A stretch of DNA of 63,494 nt from a virus, in IMG/VR virus record IMGVR_UViG_3300018422_000004, positions 1 through 63,494 of that record; one strand, written 5' to 3'. The position numbers and the translations under genes were made by a program. The notes under the pieces were generated by a model. That model did no database searches and was not told where the DNA came from. It saw only the letters and a list, made by a program, of their open reading frames with translations. How positions within the stretch are numbered: the stretch's first letter is position 1; each line of letters starts with the position of its first letter. This document shows positions 7,629 to 15,796 of this stretch, piece by piece.

Positions 7629-8786
7629 TCATCCCAGGCTCGCCTGTGAACCGCTAGGCCCGAATACGCTCACCGCATCGTCCTGCCTACTCAAGTCCGC
7701 GGCCCGTACATAGCGTTGGGTGGTGGCGATGTTGCCGTGGCCCAGGATCTGTTGGATCACCCACGGGTCTTTGCCCGCGTCGGCCATCGTGGTCGCGCAG
7801 GAATGCCTCAAGTCGTGCCAGGTGGGTTTGTCGCCCTCCAGTGAGGCCATTTCCAGCGCTCGATCCCACTCAGCGTAGATCCGGCCAGGTCGCAATCGAC
7901 CCTCAGGACTCGTGAACACGTGGCCCAACGCACCAGCCGGCGGGTAGGCGGCGTAGTGCTGCCGTAGCGCATCCAGGCACCGTTGGCTCAACTTCACCGG
8001 CCGACTGGTTTTACTCTTGGGGTACTCCCGCAATGAGCCGTCAACGTCAATGATGTCGTTAACGTTGACGAACCCTCGCATCAGATCCAGGTTGCACATG
8101 CGCAGCCCGCAGGCCTCGCTGATGCGCAGACCGGCGTCGTGACCGAGCAGCGCTGCGGCCCGTAACCAGCCAGGCAAACTCGCGATTAGCCGCATCAGCT
8201 CTGGGTCGGTGAGAACACGGGCCTGGTGTTCTCGCCGTTTGGGACCCTTGATAGTTAGGGTCGGATCGTCGGTCCGGTAGCCCTTGCGGATTGCGTCGCG
8301 CATGGCGTGCCGCAGCACCGTCAGGCGCAGGGTCCGTGTCGATGGAGCGAATCCCTCATCGCGAAGCTCGCTGAGATAGTCGAGGATCATGTCCTCGGTG
8401 ATCTTGTCGACACGCGCGGTGGGCCACCGCGCGGCCAGCATCCGGGCCTGCACCTGGTAGCCCCGCAGCGTGGAAAGCTCGCAGTCGGGTATTCCTCGCT
8501 TGGCCCACTCGGTGACGTGCAGCGCGAAGCTCGGCAGCGCGCGGCGCTGCGGGGTGATTTCTTGGCTGTCACCGCCACCACCGTCGTCGCCACCGTCGAT
8601 CTCGGCTTGCTTGGCTATCGCCCAGTCCCGCGCATCGCGGAACAGGTCGAAGGTCAGGGTGACTTTTTTGCCGTCGCGCTTGCGGGCGATGCCGCGCCAG
8701 CGACCCGACGGCAATGCTTCTGGACGTATCACGGTTCGGGGGACCCTTCGCTCGTTGCGCACGCGCGGCGTCCCAGTGATCCACAA
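7629..8786 (-). CDS. int: tyrosine-family site-specific integrase
   Basis: 385 residues, normal length for actinophage tyrosine integrases. An N-terminal arm-binding region and SAM-like core-binding domain (ELSTLRGYQVQARML, about residues 100-180) precede the catalytic domain. The catalytic residues are visible: Arg in HDAGLRISEACGLR, HxxR in WHDLRHSCATT (about 324-327), the second His in LGHGN and Tyr in TTQRYVRA (about 359). It inserts the phage genome into the host attachment site. The start may be the TTG used here or a GTG eight codons downstream. The attachment site cannot be identified without the empty host locus. Confidence 0.95.
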   Translation of the reverse strand: MWITGTPRVRNERRVPRTVIRPEALPSGRWRGIARKRDGKKVTLTFDLFRDARDWAIAKQAEIDGGDDGGGGDSQEITPQRRALPSFALHVTEWAKRGIPDCELSTLRGYQVQARMLAARWPTARVDKITEDMILDYLSELRDEGFAPSTRTLRLTVLRHAMRDAIRKGYRTDDPTLTIKGPKRREHQARVLTDPELMRLIASLPGWLRAAALLGHDAGLRISEACGLRMCNLDLMRGFVNVNDIIDVDGSLREYPKSKTSRPVKLSQRCLDALRQHYAAYPPAGALGHVFTSPEGRLRPGRIYAEWDRALEMASLEGDKPTWHDLRHSCATTMADAGKDPWVIQQILGHGNIATTQRYVRAADLSRQDDAVSVFGPSGSQASLG

Positions 8787-9128
8787 AGCTAGTGCCGGCG
8801 GGTCGTGCTGTCCAACTGAGCATGATCCTTTGTCCCATGGGGCTGTCCCACGGTGCTCGATCCGGCGTCAGACACTCCGCTGTGGAGGGCCTTTGACCTG
8901 GTCAAACAGACCATCTAGCTGGTTACGACCCGCAGGCACGAGATATGCATCCATGTGATGGGGGCGGTGCGCTGACCTGGAGTTTTGAGACAGCAAGCCT
9001 CTCACCTGCGCCGTTGGCTGTCAACGAGCACCACAAACCTCACCTACCGCCACCACAGCACGACACAGCGTCGCCCGACACCACCCCGTTCCCACGTTTT
9101 CCCACGCCGGAGGCTAGGCTGTAGCGCC
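8787..9128. other. intergenic region upstream of integrase
   Basis: 342 bases between divergent genes. It should hold the integrase promoter and is a plausible place for attP, but I see no tRNA 3' end and no clear arm-site repeats. Overlapping open frames on both strands have poor starts. Confidence 0.4.
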
Positions 9129-9353
9129 GTGATCAAAGCGACTTTGCTGATGAAGGACGGCACCAGCATGCTGGTGCTGGGCCTGTCTCGGGAGAACACG
9201 AACCGCCTACACGAGGGCAAACCCATCCCGGTCAAAGTTGCCGAGGTGGACCCACGACTGCCCGAGCTGACCGTCCTGATCATCGCGGGCGAGACGGAGG
9301 ACGCCATCATCGCCGAGGTGCAGAACACCCTCGGCGATCGGCTCCAGTCATGA
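9129..9353 (+). CDS. hypothetical protein (74 aa)
   Basis: GTG start giving IKATLLMKDGTSMLVLGLSR; strongly beta-strand/helix patterned (LTVLIIAGETEDAIIAEV). No known domain recognised. It precedes a 253-residue unknown gene on the same strand. Confidence 0.55.
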   Translation: MIKATLLMKDGTSMLVLGLSRENTNRLHEGKPIPVKVAEVDPRLPELTVLIIAGETEDAIIAEVQNTLGDRLQS

Positions 9354-9399
9354 CTCTGAAACCCGCAGCGAATGACGATCGACGGGAGGAACGTCGCCC

Positions 9400-10161
9400 A
9401 TGACCAGCATGGCCGACAAGCGTGACCAGGTCGCGCCACTCCTTCGGGAGATCAAAGAGGAGAAGGTTCGCTCAACCCACGATCCCGACCGGCGGAAGAC
9501 GAATATCCACAACGTCGCGCATGGGTGGCGCGGTGATGAGCTGGTCGTCGCGATACAACCGTCGGGGCTGTCTGTCGAGTCCGCGCTAAGCGCCGCGCGG
9601 GCCGCCGCGATCGGATTCGGCTGCGATGCGCTCGCGTTGACAACGGAGACCTACCAAGCAGTGACCAGTATCAGCCCGCTGACCGGTCAGCGTTGGGCGC
9701 CCGGTGAAATGCAGCGAGCCGCAGACGAGCACAACGCGCTGGAAACCGGCTCGGTGACGGAAGCCCTTGTCACCCTCGTGGTCAACCGGGCCGAAGACGT
9801 CACCGGCAGCAATCAGCGCTATAGGATCCACCGCAGCGTCAACGGACTGGGGATCGTCTCATACAGCATCGAGTGGCTACCCGAGAGAGCGGACGCGGAT
9901 GGCTACGGTGGGCGCGTCCCGAGGTTGCTGGTGAACTTCATGAACGAGGTGCCCGTGGACGTGCTCGTGGCTCGCGAGGGGATCACGCCAGACCTCTTCG
10001 GGCTGACCGCCGAACAAGCGCTGACGCAAGTCGACTGCGCGACGGTGAAGGCGCTGGTCCGTAGCGGGTTCGACGGTGCGGTGATGCTGCTAGCCGATAA
10101 CCCGGGTCGCGCGGAGATCATCGATAAGTCGCTTGGGAACCTTGGGGAGCGCCTAACGTGA
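9400..10161 (+). CDS. hypothetical protein (253 aa)
   Basis: Starts ATG behind a GGGAGGAA sequence. The first half contains an Ala-rich helix (SALSAARAAAIGFGCDALAL) and the second a mixed sheet region (HRSVNGLGIVSYSIEWLPE). No motif allows a functional call. Good frame and codon use for this genome. Confidence 0.7.
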   Translation: MTSMADKRDQVAPLLREIKEEKVRSTHDPDRRKTNIHNVAHGWRGDELVVAIQPSGLSVESALSAARAAAIGFGCDALALTTETYQAVTSISPLTGQRWAPGEMQRAADEHNALETGSVTEALVTLVVNRAEDVTGSNQRYRIHRSVNGLGIVSYSIEWLPERADADGYGGRVPRLLVNFMNEVPVDVLVAREGITPDLFGLTAEQALTQVDCATVKALVRSGFDGAVMLLADNPGRAEIIDKSLGNLGERLT

Positions 10162-10197
10162 CCGCCGGGATGAGTCCGGCGAAGTCGGAAGGTCATC

Positions 10198-10761
10198 ATG
10201 GCCGGTAGCGACCGCAGTCCTGAGCGTTTCGCGTTAGCCCTTGATCAGCTGATGACCGACCCGAAGCTGCGCGGATTAAGAGAGGCGCTGCTAGCGCAGT
10301 ACCGCACCGACCCGCCATCGGTGTTCGGTGACCAATTCGCGTCGGCCGTGGATGAGGTTACGCGGCTGGCCGACGTCGGGATCGCTGCTGGGATCTACGA
10401 CAGCAGGAGCGCAGACCTGGACGCTCCCGAGTGGGTGCGGCTCGGCGCGTTGAGCGCGTTGACCACCTGGTGGGCCGGCGAGGGAAGCACCTGTGTGCAC
10501 TCGCCGCACCGAAGTCGACCGGAACCAGTTTTTGCGGCCGCGTGGAAGCCGGGACTGGTGACGTGCGTGCGGTGCGTGGATCTGTTCAAGGTCGCGGAGA
10601 ACTCGGTACCTGACCGGACTTGTGATGGTTGTGGCCGCGTTGTCGCTGGCGTCGCCGAGGGGGAGCCGATGTATTCAAACGCGATGCGGCTCGCCGCTTT
10701 GGTGTGGCAGTTCGGCGTGTGTGACGGCTGCCGATTCTGGACACCAGGGGCAGACCGTTGA
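10198..10761 (+). CDS. zinc-binding hypothetical protein
   Basis: 187 residues. Several CxxC-type pairs sit in the second half (TCVRCVDLF, TCDGCGRV, CDGCRFW), preceded by CVHSPHRS, suggesting one or two zinc ribbons. Overlaps the next gene at TTGA. Function unknown; paired with another Cys-rich protein. Confidence 0.65.
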   Translation: MAGSDRSPERFALALDQLMTDPKLRGLREALLAQYRTDPPSVFGDQFASAVDEVTRLADVGIAAGIYDSRSADLDAPEWVRLGALSALTTWWAGEGSTCVHSPHRSRPEPVFAAAWKPGLVTCVRCVDLFKVAENSVPDRTCDGCGRVVAGVAEGEPMYSNAMRLAALVWQFGVCDGCRFWTPGADR

Positions 10762-11282
10762 CTGCGCCGTTTACCGGTCCGCATGGATCGGCCGTCGGTG
10801 CGCAGGCGGGCTGTCCCTGCAAGCACTGCGGGACTGCGAGGCAGTACCTCGCTGACCACGCCGACGACCTCGTGATCCCTTGTCCCTGGTGCGGTGACTG
10901 GGAAGACCTCAACGAGGTCGAGGATCAGCTAGTCACTGGTCGGTTCTTTGGCTGCGCGATGTGTGTGAGCTGGCGCTACAGCGCGAGTGAATATGTGGCC
11001 TGCTCTCTATGCGCGCAGGTGGTACCTGTTAGCCGCACGGTGCACCTGCACGGTGGCCGTGGGCGTGAACCGAAGGTGAACTGCATCCCGTGCATGTTGC
11101 GCAGCGCCCTTGCATGGAGCCTGACGGACTGCCCGTTCTGCGTCTTGGTTGCCAAGCGGGTCCTCGATGCGCTCCGCGAGTACGAGCAGGCTGGTCGCGT
11201 CGTGACGCTTCCCGCGGTACCGACCGAGGATCTACCGCAGCACCGGCCGGGCTGTCCCTGGGAACACGACGTCCTGCTGTGA
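10758..11282 (+). CDS. multi-zinc-ribbon hypothetical protein
   Basis: 174 residues from a TTG that overlaps the previous stop. At least five CxxC-like motifs occur in order (CKHC, CPWC, CAMC, CSLC, CIPC, CPFC), so it is probably a string of zinc knuckles. It may act with its upstream neighbour, but no activity can be named. Confidence 0.65.
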   Translation: MTAPFTGPHGSAVGAQAGCPCKHCGTARQYLADHADDLVIPCPWCGDWEDLNEVEDQLVTGRFFGCAMCVSWRYSASEYVACSLCAQVVPVSRTVHLHGGRGREPKVNCIPCMLRSALAWSLTDCPFCVLVAKRVLDALREYEQAGRVVTLPAVPTEDLPQHRPGCPWEHDVLL

Positions 11283-11412
11283 TCACCCACCACCGTCATC
11301 GCACGGCCCATCCCCGCGTAGCACCACTCACCACGCGTAGGTACCATCCATTGGTCGCCTCGAACTGGACCTGCGTGCGCTTGGGGCAGGCCCAGCTCGG
11401 GGCGGCGCCGAT

Positions 11413-11487
11413 GCGCCGGTAGCTCAGGCTGGACAGAGCACTGCCCTACGGAGGCAGGTGCCGGAGGTTCGAATCCTTCCCGGCGCG
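11413..11487 (+). tRNA. tRNA-Arg (ACG)
   Basis: Complete cloverleaf: GCGCCGG pairs with CCGGCGC, D arm AGCTCAGGCTGGACAGAGC, anticodon arm CTGCC-CTACGGA-GGCAG with anticodon ACG, and T arm with TTCGAAT loop. Discriminator G73; no encoded CCA. U33 is present, in contrast to the interrupted and permuted tRNA loci further right. Confidence 0.95.
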
Positions 11488-11512
11488 CTGGGAGCCTTTG
11501 GGAGGTATAGGA

Positions 11513-11602
11513 ATGGCCGTCGTTGTAGCGATGGCGTTGGCCGCGATGATCATGCTGGTGGTGCTGGTGGCCCGCAAAGCAGAATCGGACGAGGATCAAT
11601 GA
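11513..11602 (+). CDS. very small membrane protein (29 aa)
   Basis: ATG preceded by GGGAGG at good spacing; MAVVVAMALAAMIMLVVLV forms one transmembrane helix, followed by a charged tail. The stop overlaps the next start (ATGA). Too short for family assignment but the ribosome site and overlap support it. Confidence 0.6.
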   Translation: MAVVVAMALAAMIMLVVLVARKAESDEDQ

Positions 11603-11874
11603 CCGACGACTTCCGCCGCCGCCTGTGCGCGGCACTTGATCTTGGCGAGGACGAAACCGAGCCGATGATCCTGATGCGGGCCAAGGCCGCTGGGAACTGC
11701 TACCGCCACCTCGCTCTAACCCGAAGTGACTGCGAAGGATGGGAGTCGACCCTCCGCTGGCTGGTCGACTGGCACAGGACGCGCCCTGAGCTAGAGCTAG
11801 GCACAGGACTGACTGGATCGAGTCGGCGGATCAAGCGCGACGTGGAGGACACCGATGACCAAAGTCGAAATTGA
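11599..11874 (+). CDS. hypothetical protein (91 aa)
   Basis: Acidic N-terminus (MTDDFRRRLCAALDLGEDE) and a Trp-rich centre. A 16-codon frame overlapping its end (11855-11905) could be a further tiny gene but has little support. No domain recognised. Confidence 0.6.
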   Translation: MTDDFRRRLCAALDLGEDETEPMILMRAKAAGNCYRHLALTRSDCEGWESTLRWLVDWHRTRPELELGTGLTGSSRRIKRDVEDTDDQSRN

Positions 11875-11907
11875 GCTTGACGACCAGTTGGACGGAGACG
11901 AATGAAA

Positions 11908-11941
11908 CTCCGGCCCCCTCCTTCCAGCGAGGGGGCCGGAG
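11908..11941. terminator. GC-rich 13-bp hairpin between convergent genes
   Basis: CTCCGGCCCCCTC pairs perfectly with GAGGGGGCCGGAG over an 8-base loop. It sits between the plus-strand small genes and the end of the minus-strand transglycosylase-like gene and could end transcription from both sides; there is no T-run. Confidence 0.6.
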
Positions 11942-11953
11942 TCAGGGGTCGTT

Positions 11954-12286
11954 CTATCTCACTCCGATCTTCCTGGAGCAGGTTGGCCAGGCTTTCCAAC
12001 CTTGCCCGCGGAGCACCTTCTCGGCGATGGCGATCTGCTGCGTCCGGGAAGCGCGGTGGGCGTTACTTGCGTAAGCCCCACCGCCGTATCCCCGCCACGT
12101 CTGCGGGTGGAACTGGAGCCCGCCGTAATACCCGTTGCCGGTATTGGCGTGCCACCTCCCACCGCTTTCGCATTGCGCCAACCGGTCCCACGTTCGACCG
12201 CTTGCCGCCTCGGCTGGCGCTGCGAACACCAGCGGGACGGCTAGGGCGATGAAGGTGACCGCGATGCGTCCAAGCACGTTCCTCAT
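11954..12286 (-). CDS. secreted transglycosylase-like (Rpf-like) protein
   Basis: 110 residues. A signal peptide (about residues 1-27, ending AAPAEA) is followed by a compact transglycosylase-like domain: TWDRLAQCESGGRWHANTGN, GYYGGLQFHPQTWRGYGG and EKVLRGQGWKAWPTC. The Glu of CESGG (about residue 40) is the expected catalytic residue, and the two Cys resemble the disulfide of resuscitation-promoting factors. It would cut peptidoglycan outside the cell membrane. It stands alone, away from the late lysis genes, so it may be a lysogenic-conversion gene or tail-independent wall hydrolase. Confidence 0.85.
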   Translation of the reverse strand: MRNVLGRIAVTFIALAVPLVFAAPAEAASGRTWDRLAQCESGGRWHANTGNGYYGGLQFHPQTWRGYGGGAYASNAHRASRTQQIAIAEKVLRGQGWKAWPTCSRKIGVR

Positions 12287-12464
12287 GAGAGTTTTCTCCG
12301 TGATCGCGCGCCCCGACTGGTGACCTCGGATGCATGAAGCGGTCAGCGTCCCCGTCCCGATCCACCGTTGGGTTTTGGTTTATCCGGGCCCGGGAGACAG
12401 GGCGTGCGCGCCGGTTACCGGATTCCCACGCCACGGTGGCTCCGTTGCGGCAGGACAATGGACG

Positions 12465-12674
12465 GTGACTGATCACCGTTTGCTCGCGCAAGCGGGTTCG
12501 CTGGTGGCGGATCGCGGTGCGCTGGGAGGCAATCCCGACGCGGTAAGCGGTAGGTTAGTTGCTGCGGGATTTGGGGGCCCCGGGTGGGGGTCGCGGCCGG
12601 GCCCGGGTATCGCGGGCGGCATGCTGACTGCACTGTTCATCGTTTACGCCTGTAGCTGGGGAGGTCGCTGGTGA
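12465..12674 (+). CDS. small Gly-rich hypothetical protein with one hydrophobic segment
   Basis: 69 residues from a GTG. A Gly/Pro-rich middle is followed by a hydrophobic stretch (MLTALFIVYACSW). Its stop overlaps the next start. Modest support because no strong ribosome site precedes the GTG. Confidence 0.4.
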   Translation: MTDHRLLAQAGSLVADRGALGGNPDAVSGRLVAAGFGGPGWGSRPGPGIAGGMLTALFIVYACSWGGRW

Positions 12675-12928
12675 GGCGCAGTCTGGGATTCTGGGGCCCA
12701 ATCGCCGTTTGGATGATCGTGTTCTGCTCCGCGCCCTTCGTCGCGCATGGCGCTGGGATGACGCCCTGGTGGGCGCTGCTGACGGGCGCGGTGGTGAGCG
12801 TCGTCATGGCGCTGACTGTCGCGTGGATCTGGGACCAGGTCAACACGGGTCGCCGGAGGGCCCGCGAGCGACGGGAATGCGACAAGGCGCTGAGGTGCTA
12901 CCCCGGTCCCTACCACCAAACGCACTAG
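12671..12928 (+). CDS. small membrane protein (85 aa)
   Basis: Two transmembrane helices (about residues 7-27 and 32-52), then a basic tail with RRRARERREC. Overlaps the previous gene by GTGA. Unknown role. Confidence 0.6.
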   Translation: MRRSLGFWGPIAVWMIVFCSAPFVAHGAGMTPWWALLTGAVVSVVMALTVAWIWDQVNTGRRRARERRECDKALRCYPGPYHQTH

Positions 12929-12937
12929 AGTGCGTCG

Positions 12938-13267
12938 ATGCGAGTATCCTGGCTGTTCCGCCACGCAACTCTTACGGTGCGGTTCGCCTATCAGCGGGTT
13001 GTGCGCGGGTGGGATGACAGTGCGCTATGGAGTCTCGATTATCACTTGACGAAGACGCTCGGTGCGCAGCTGGTGCTCATGGCGGACACGACTCCTAGTT
13101 ATCCACCGGATCGGACGTACGAGCAGTGGACCTCAGACCTGCGGCACTACGGGCAAGCGCTCGCTGCTTACGCCGCGTCGGACAGTTTGGAGTACGACCG
13201 GGTGTATCCACCGGCACGCGAAGCACTGGAGTGGGTCACCGAGAATCTCGGTGCCCTGTGGACGTGA
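12938..13267 (+). CDS. hypothetical protein (109 aa)
   Basis: Helical protein with MRVSWLFRHATLTVRFAYQR at the start and a Tyr-rich middle. No motif recognised. Confidence 0.55.
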   Translation: MRVSWLFRHATLTVRFAYQRVVRGWDDSALWSLDYHLTKTLGAQLVLMADTTPSYPPDRTYEQWTSDLRHYGQALAAYAASDSLEYDRVYPPAREALEWVTENLGALWT

Positions 13268-13291
13268 GGGCATGCGATAAGGTGCTCAGCG

Positions 13292-13537
13292 ATGGTGTCT
13301 ATCTCGATCGATCAAGAAGCCAACGTAGTCTCGATTGACCTGCTTCCCGGTCGACCAATCACGCAGTCCGTGAGGGTAGGAAGTTCCCTGGTCGCCGACT
13401 ACGGCGCCGACGGCTCCCTCATCAGCGTCGAAGTTCTTTCGCTTGAGGATCCCCTCGGTCGCGTGCTTCTGGCCGTCCACTCGCGTTGTGCGGCAAGCGC
13501 GGCTGCTACTGCCTCGGCGGGATTGATTCCGAGGTGA
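13292..13537 (+). CDS. DUF2283-like protein
   Basis: The first 55 residues (VSISIDQEANVVSIDLLP, then VADYGADGSLISVEVLS) match the repeated-strand pattern of DUF2283 proteins: a D.EA...Y/SI.L segment and a D.DGs..GiEil segment. The remainder is low complexity. Its end overlaps the convergent MazG-like gene by about 140 bases, so the true product may be shorter. Another DUF2283 domain occurs at the C-terminus of the 17.4-17.8 kb gene. Confidence 0.6.
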   Translation: MVSISIDQEANVVSIDLLPGRPITQSVRVGSSLVADYGADGSLISVEVLSLEDPLGRVLLAVHSRCAASAAATASAGLIPR

Positions 13538-13737
13538 CCGCACCAGCGGATCGTGGAAGCGATCATGTTGCCCAGCTCGCGGTGCAAGTCGATATCTTGG
13601 GTGTCGGGCTGGTCGCGGGCGACCCTGGCGAGGTCGCCGTACACGACACCCATCGCGATCACGATCTCGGTCAGGCTCATCTGGTCATGCCAGATCGCGC
13701 GACCAGCGGCCCCGATCTCATCCAGAGTGGTCATCAC
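13399..13737 (-). CDS. MazG-like protein
   Basis: 112 residues. DLHRELGNMIASTIRWCGHLG and INPAEAVAAALAAQREW resemble the helical core of small MazG-like phage proteins, which in the wider family hydrolyse nucleoside triphosphates. The EExxE metal motif of full MazG is not clearly present, so activity is uncertain. Overlaps the upstream gene by ATGA. Confidence 0.55.
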   Translation of the reverse strand: MMTTLDEIGAAGRAIWHDQMSLTEIVIAMGVVYGDLARVARDQPDTQDIDLHRELGNMIASTIRWCGHLGINPAEAVAAALAAQREWTARSTRPRGSSSERTSTLMREPSAP

Positions 13738-14162
13738 GTCTTCCCCGCCTGTCGATGTCTGGCCTCAGCTTCCTGCGCGCTGATCCTCGGCTTGGGATGC
13801 TGGTCGTATTCCGGGCAGCTCGCGGATTCCAGCGGGAAAATTTTCCCGCAGCTGGTGCAGTACCGCTCGTGCCTACACGAGTATCTCCAGTCGTCGTAGA
13901 TCCACCACAACCACCACGACCACCGACAGTGGTACCCAGCATCGAGGTACCGGTAGCGGTCGCGACCGTATTTGTGGGGTTGTTGTGCGCGGCTGGCCAC
14001 GGCGCGTTGGAGCCGGATCTCCAGCGTGTGCTCGACACCTTCCTTACCTCGGCACCACTTCTTTGTGGAGCGCCGCCGGGTATGTCGCGTCGGGTACTCA
14101 TCTGCCGAGCGGGGTGCCCGTAGTTCGCTGACCCGCGGCTCGGCGTCGTCGTCCCAGCTCAC
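13734..14162 (-). CDS. Cys/Trp-rich hypothetical protein
   Basis: 142 residues with a basic N-terminus, a very Trp/Tyr-rich centre (CRWSWWLWWIYDDWRY) and a CTSCGKIFPLESASC zinc-ribbon-like motif near residue 110. Function unknown; cotranscribed with the MazG-like gene. Confidence 0.6.
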   Translation of the reverse strand: MSWDDDAEPRVSELRAPRSADEYPTRHTRRRSTKKWCRGKEGVEHTLEIRLQRAVASRAQQPHKYGRDRYRYLDAGYHCRWSWWLWWIYDDWRYSCRHERYCTSCGKIFPLESASCPEYDQHPKPRISAQEAEARHRQAGKT

Positions 14163-14247
14163 AGTCCCCCCTTCCCTTCCGCCCCAAATCCAGCACCCAG
14201 ATTACCACCCTTGTTTGCTGCTGGATTTCGGTCGCTACCTTCCGCGG

Positions 14248-15000
14248 GTGAGCCTCCTCAACCAGATCATCGCTGTCGAGCCCCGCGTCAAGAGCGGCGC
14301 CTACAGTCTCATTACCAAGCTCCACCACGACACCCAACGCACCCAGCAAGGTGGCCCGTTCTTCGGGTTAACCCGCACCTACACGCCGCTGGTTGCTGTT
14401 GAAGACGGCGGTGAGGATCTGCCCGGTGAATCAACCCGGGTCCAGATGACCATCGGTGGGATCCTCACGCAGATCGCTGAGGCCAGCACCAAACTGTGGG
14501 ACCTCATCGCCACCAAGGACTGGGCGAACTGCGAAGCCAACGCTGACATTGTGGTCGACGGCACGACCGTGATGGAAAAGGTGCCGGTCACCTACCTGCT
14601 TTTCCTGGAAAAGCAGTTGAAGGATCTGCGGACCATCATTTCGAAACTGCCGACGCTGGATTTGGCGGAAACATGGCATTACGACCACGCCCGCGGATGT
14701 TGGGCGACTGAACCCGTGCGGACCCAGCGGACCAAGAAGGTCATGCAGAACCACGTCCTCGCGGCGGCCACCGATAAGCACCCCGCGCAGGTCCAGGCGT
14801 ACACAGTCGATGAGATCGTCGGGTACTGGGCGACCACCAAATTCAGCGGCGCCCTGTCCGCGGACCGGGTCGAATTGCTGCTGAAACGAGTCGAGGCACT
14901 GGCCGAAGCTGTCGCGTTCGCCCGGGAACAGGCCAACACCATGGACGTCACCGAACGCAAAGTCGCCGCACCGCTGTTCGAGTACCTGTTCGCCGGCTAA
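14248..15000 (+). CDS. conserved actinophage protein (DUF7873-like)
   Basis: 250 residues from GTG 14248 (MSLLNQIIAVEPRVKSGAY). The order INQIIAVE, ESTRVQ, VVDGT.V...VPVTYLLFLEKQL, KATDKHPAQV and KFSGALSADRVELLL matches a family that recurs in actinobacterial phages and genomes; I recall it as DUF7873, from memory. No enzymatic function is known to me. It heads a short plus-strand group. Confidence 0.75.
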   Translation: MSLLNQIIAVEPRVKSGAYSLITKLHHDTQRTQQGGPFFGLTRTYTPLVAVEDGGEDLPGESTRVQMTIGGILTQIAEASTKLWDLIATKDWANCEANADIVVDGTTVMEKVPVTYLLFLEKQLKDLRTIISKLPTLDLAETWHYDHARGCWATEPVRTQRTKKVMQNHVLAAATDKHPAQVQAYTVDEIVGYWATTKFSGALSADRVELLLKRVEALAEAVAFAREQANTMDVTERKVAAPLFEYLFAG

Positions 15001-15018
15001 GGGAAAGCGAGGAACCCT

Positions 15019-15513
15019 GTGCAAACGTGGACGACCATCCCGGACAAAACCGCGTGGGGTGTCGGCCCGTGGGTCGATGAACCTGACCGAGCCCAATGGG
15101 TCGATGAAACCACCAACCTGACGTGCCTAGCTAAACGCAATTCACTCATGGGCAACTGGTGTGGTTACGTGGGTGTTCCCCACGATCACCCCTGGCACGG
15201 TCTGGACTACACCGATGAGCGGGTTACCGCCGAAGTTCATGGTGGGCTCACGTACTCCGATGCGTGCCAAGAAGGCCCGGAACCGATCGAAAAGCGGATC
15301 TGTCACATTCCCGAACCGGGTGAGCCTGATGATTTGTGGTGGTTCGGTTGGGACTGCGGTCACTGGATGGACATGAGCCCGGGATATCTATCCCGTTGCC
15401 CGGAAGAATTCTCAACTCTTGTTGGCGGCTACAGAGCGCAGTACCGCACACTCGACTACGTGCGGTCCGAATGCGCGGCACTGGCCAAACAACTAGCGGA
15501 AACAGGGGCCTGA
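15019..15513 (+). CDS. conserved hypothetical phage protein (164 aa)
   Basis: Starts GTG 18 bases after the previous stop, with GGAAAGCGAGGAA upstream. Trp-rich, with a WCGYVGVPHDHPWHG motif and a DDLWWFGWDCGH motif whose Cys/His could bind metal. I recognise this as a type recurrent in actinophages but cannot give a function. Confidence 0.7.
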   Translation: MQTWTTIPDKTAWGVGPWVDEPDRAQWVDETTNLTCLAKRNSLMGNWCGYVGVPHDHPWHGLDYTDERVTAEVHGGLTYSDACQEGPEPIEKRICHIPEPGEPDDLWWFGWDCGHWMDMSPGYLSRCPEEFSTLVGGYRAQYRTLDYVRSECAALAKQLAETGA

Positions 15514-15515
15514 GC

Positions 15516-15632
15516 ATGCCGTGGTGGGGTTGGCTGATCGCAGTCGTCGCGCTCATGTGCTGCGCCACCGTGAACATCGTCGTGTTCATGATGACCAGCG
15601 CGATGCGGGACACGATGCGAGACGACCATTGA
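15516..15632 (+). CDS. very small membrane protein (38 aa)
   Basis: MPWWGWLIAVVALMCCATV forms one transmembrane helix continuing into FMMTSAMRD; a charged tail follows. It starts just after the preceding stop (TGAGCATG) and probably is translationally coupled. Confidence 0.55.
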   Translation: MPWWGWLIAVVALMCCATVNIVVFMMTSAMRDTMRDDH

Positions 15633-15653
15633 AGCAGCAGACTGGGAATGACG

Positions 15654-15796
15654 TGCGTCGTAGTCCAGCGGCCTAAGACGCCGCACCGAGCGGGGATCGA
15701 GGCCCCATCACCGCACCTTAAGAAGGAGACGGTGAAAACCCCGAAAGGGAATGGTCCGGTGGTGCGGAAACCCACGTTCGAATCGTGGCGACGCAG
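15654..15796 (+). tRNA. tRNA-like gene interrupted by about 70 bases at the anticodon loop
   Basis: Acceptor TGCGTCG (15654-15660) pairs with CGACGCA (15789-15795), discriminator G. The D arm GTCC-AGCGGCCTAA-GAC, the anticodon stem CCGCA (15681-15685) with TGCGG (15763-15767), extendable by CC/GG, and the T arm CCACG-TTCGAAT-CGTGG are all present. Between the anticodon strands lie 77 bases instead of 7. The insert can form a CACCG/CGGTG arm capped by TTAAGAA and a CCC-GAAA-GGG hairpin. It lacks room for a group I intron core. U1-A72 with G73 would suit glutamine, but no anticodon can be assigned. It may be a spliced tRNA, a decoy or a degenerate gene. Confidence 0.7.

Noticed and set aside
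11413-11487. tRNA-Arg as the left attachment-site remnant
   Set aside because: It is complete, about 2.6 kb from the integrase start, flanked by phage-type genes on both sides, and no second copy of its 3' end was seen in the window.
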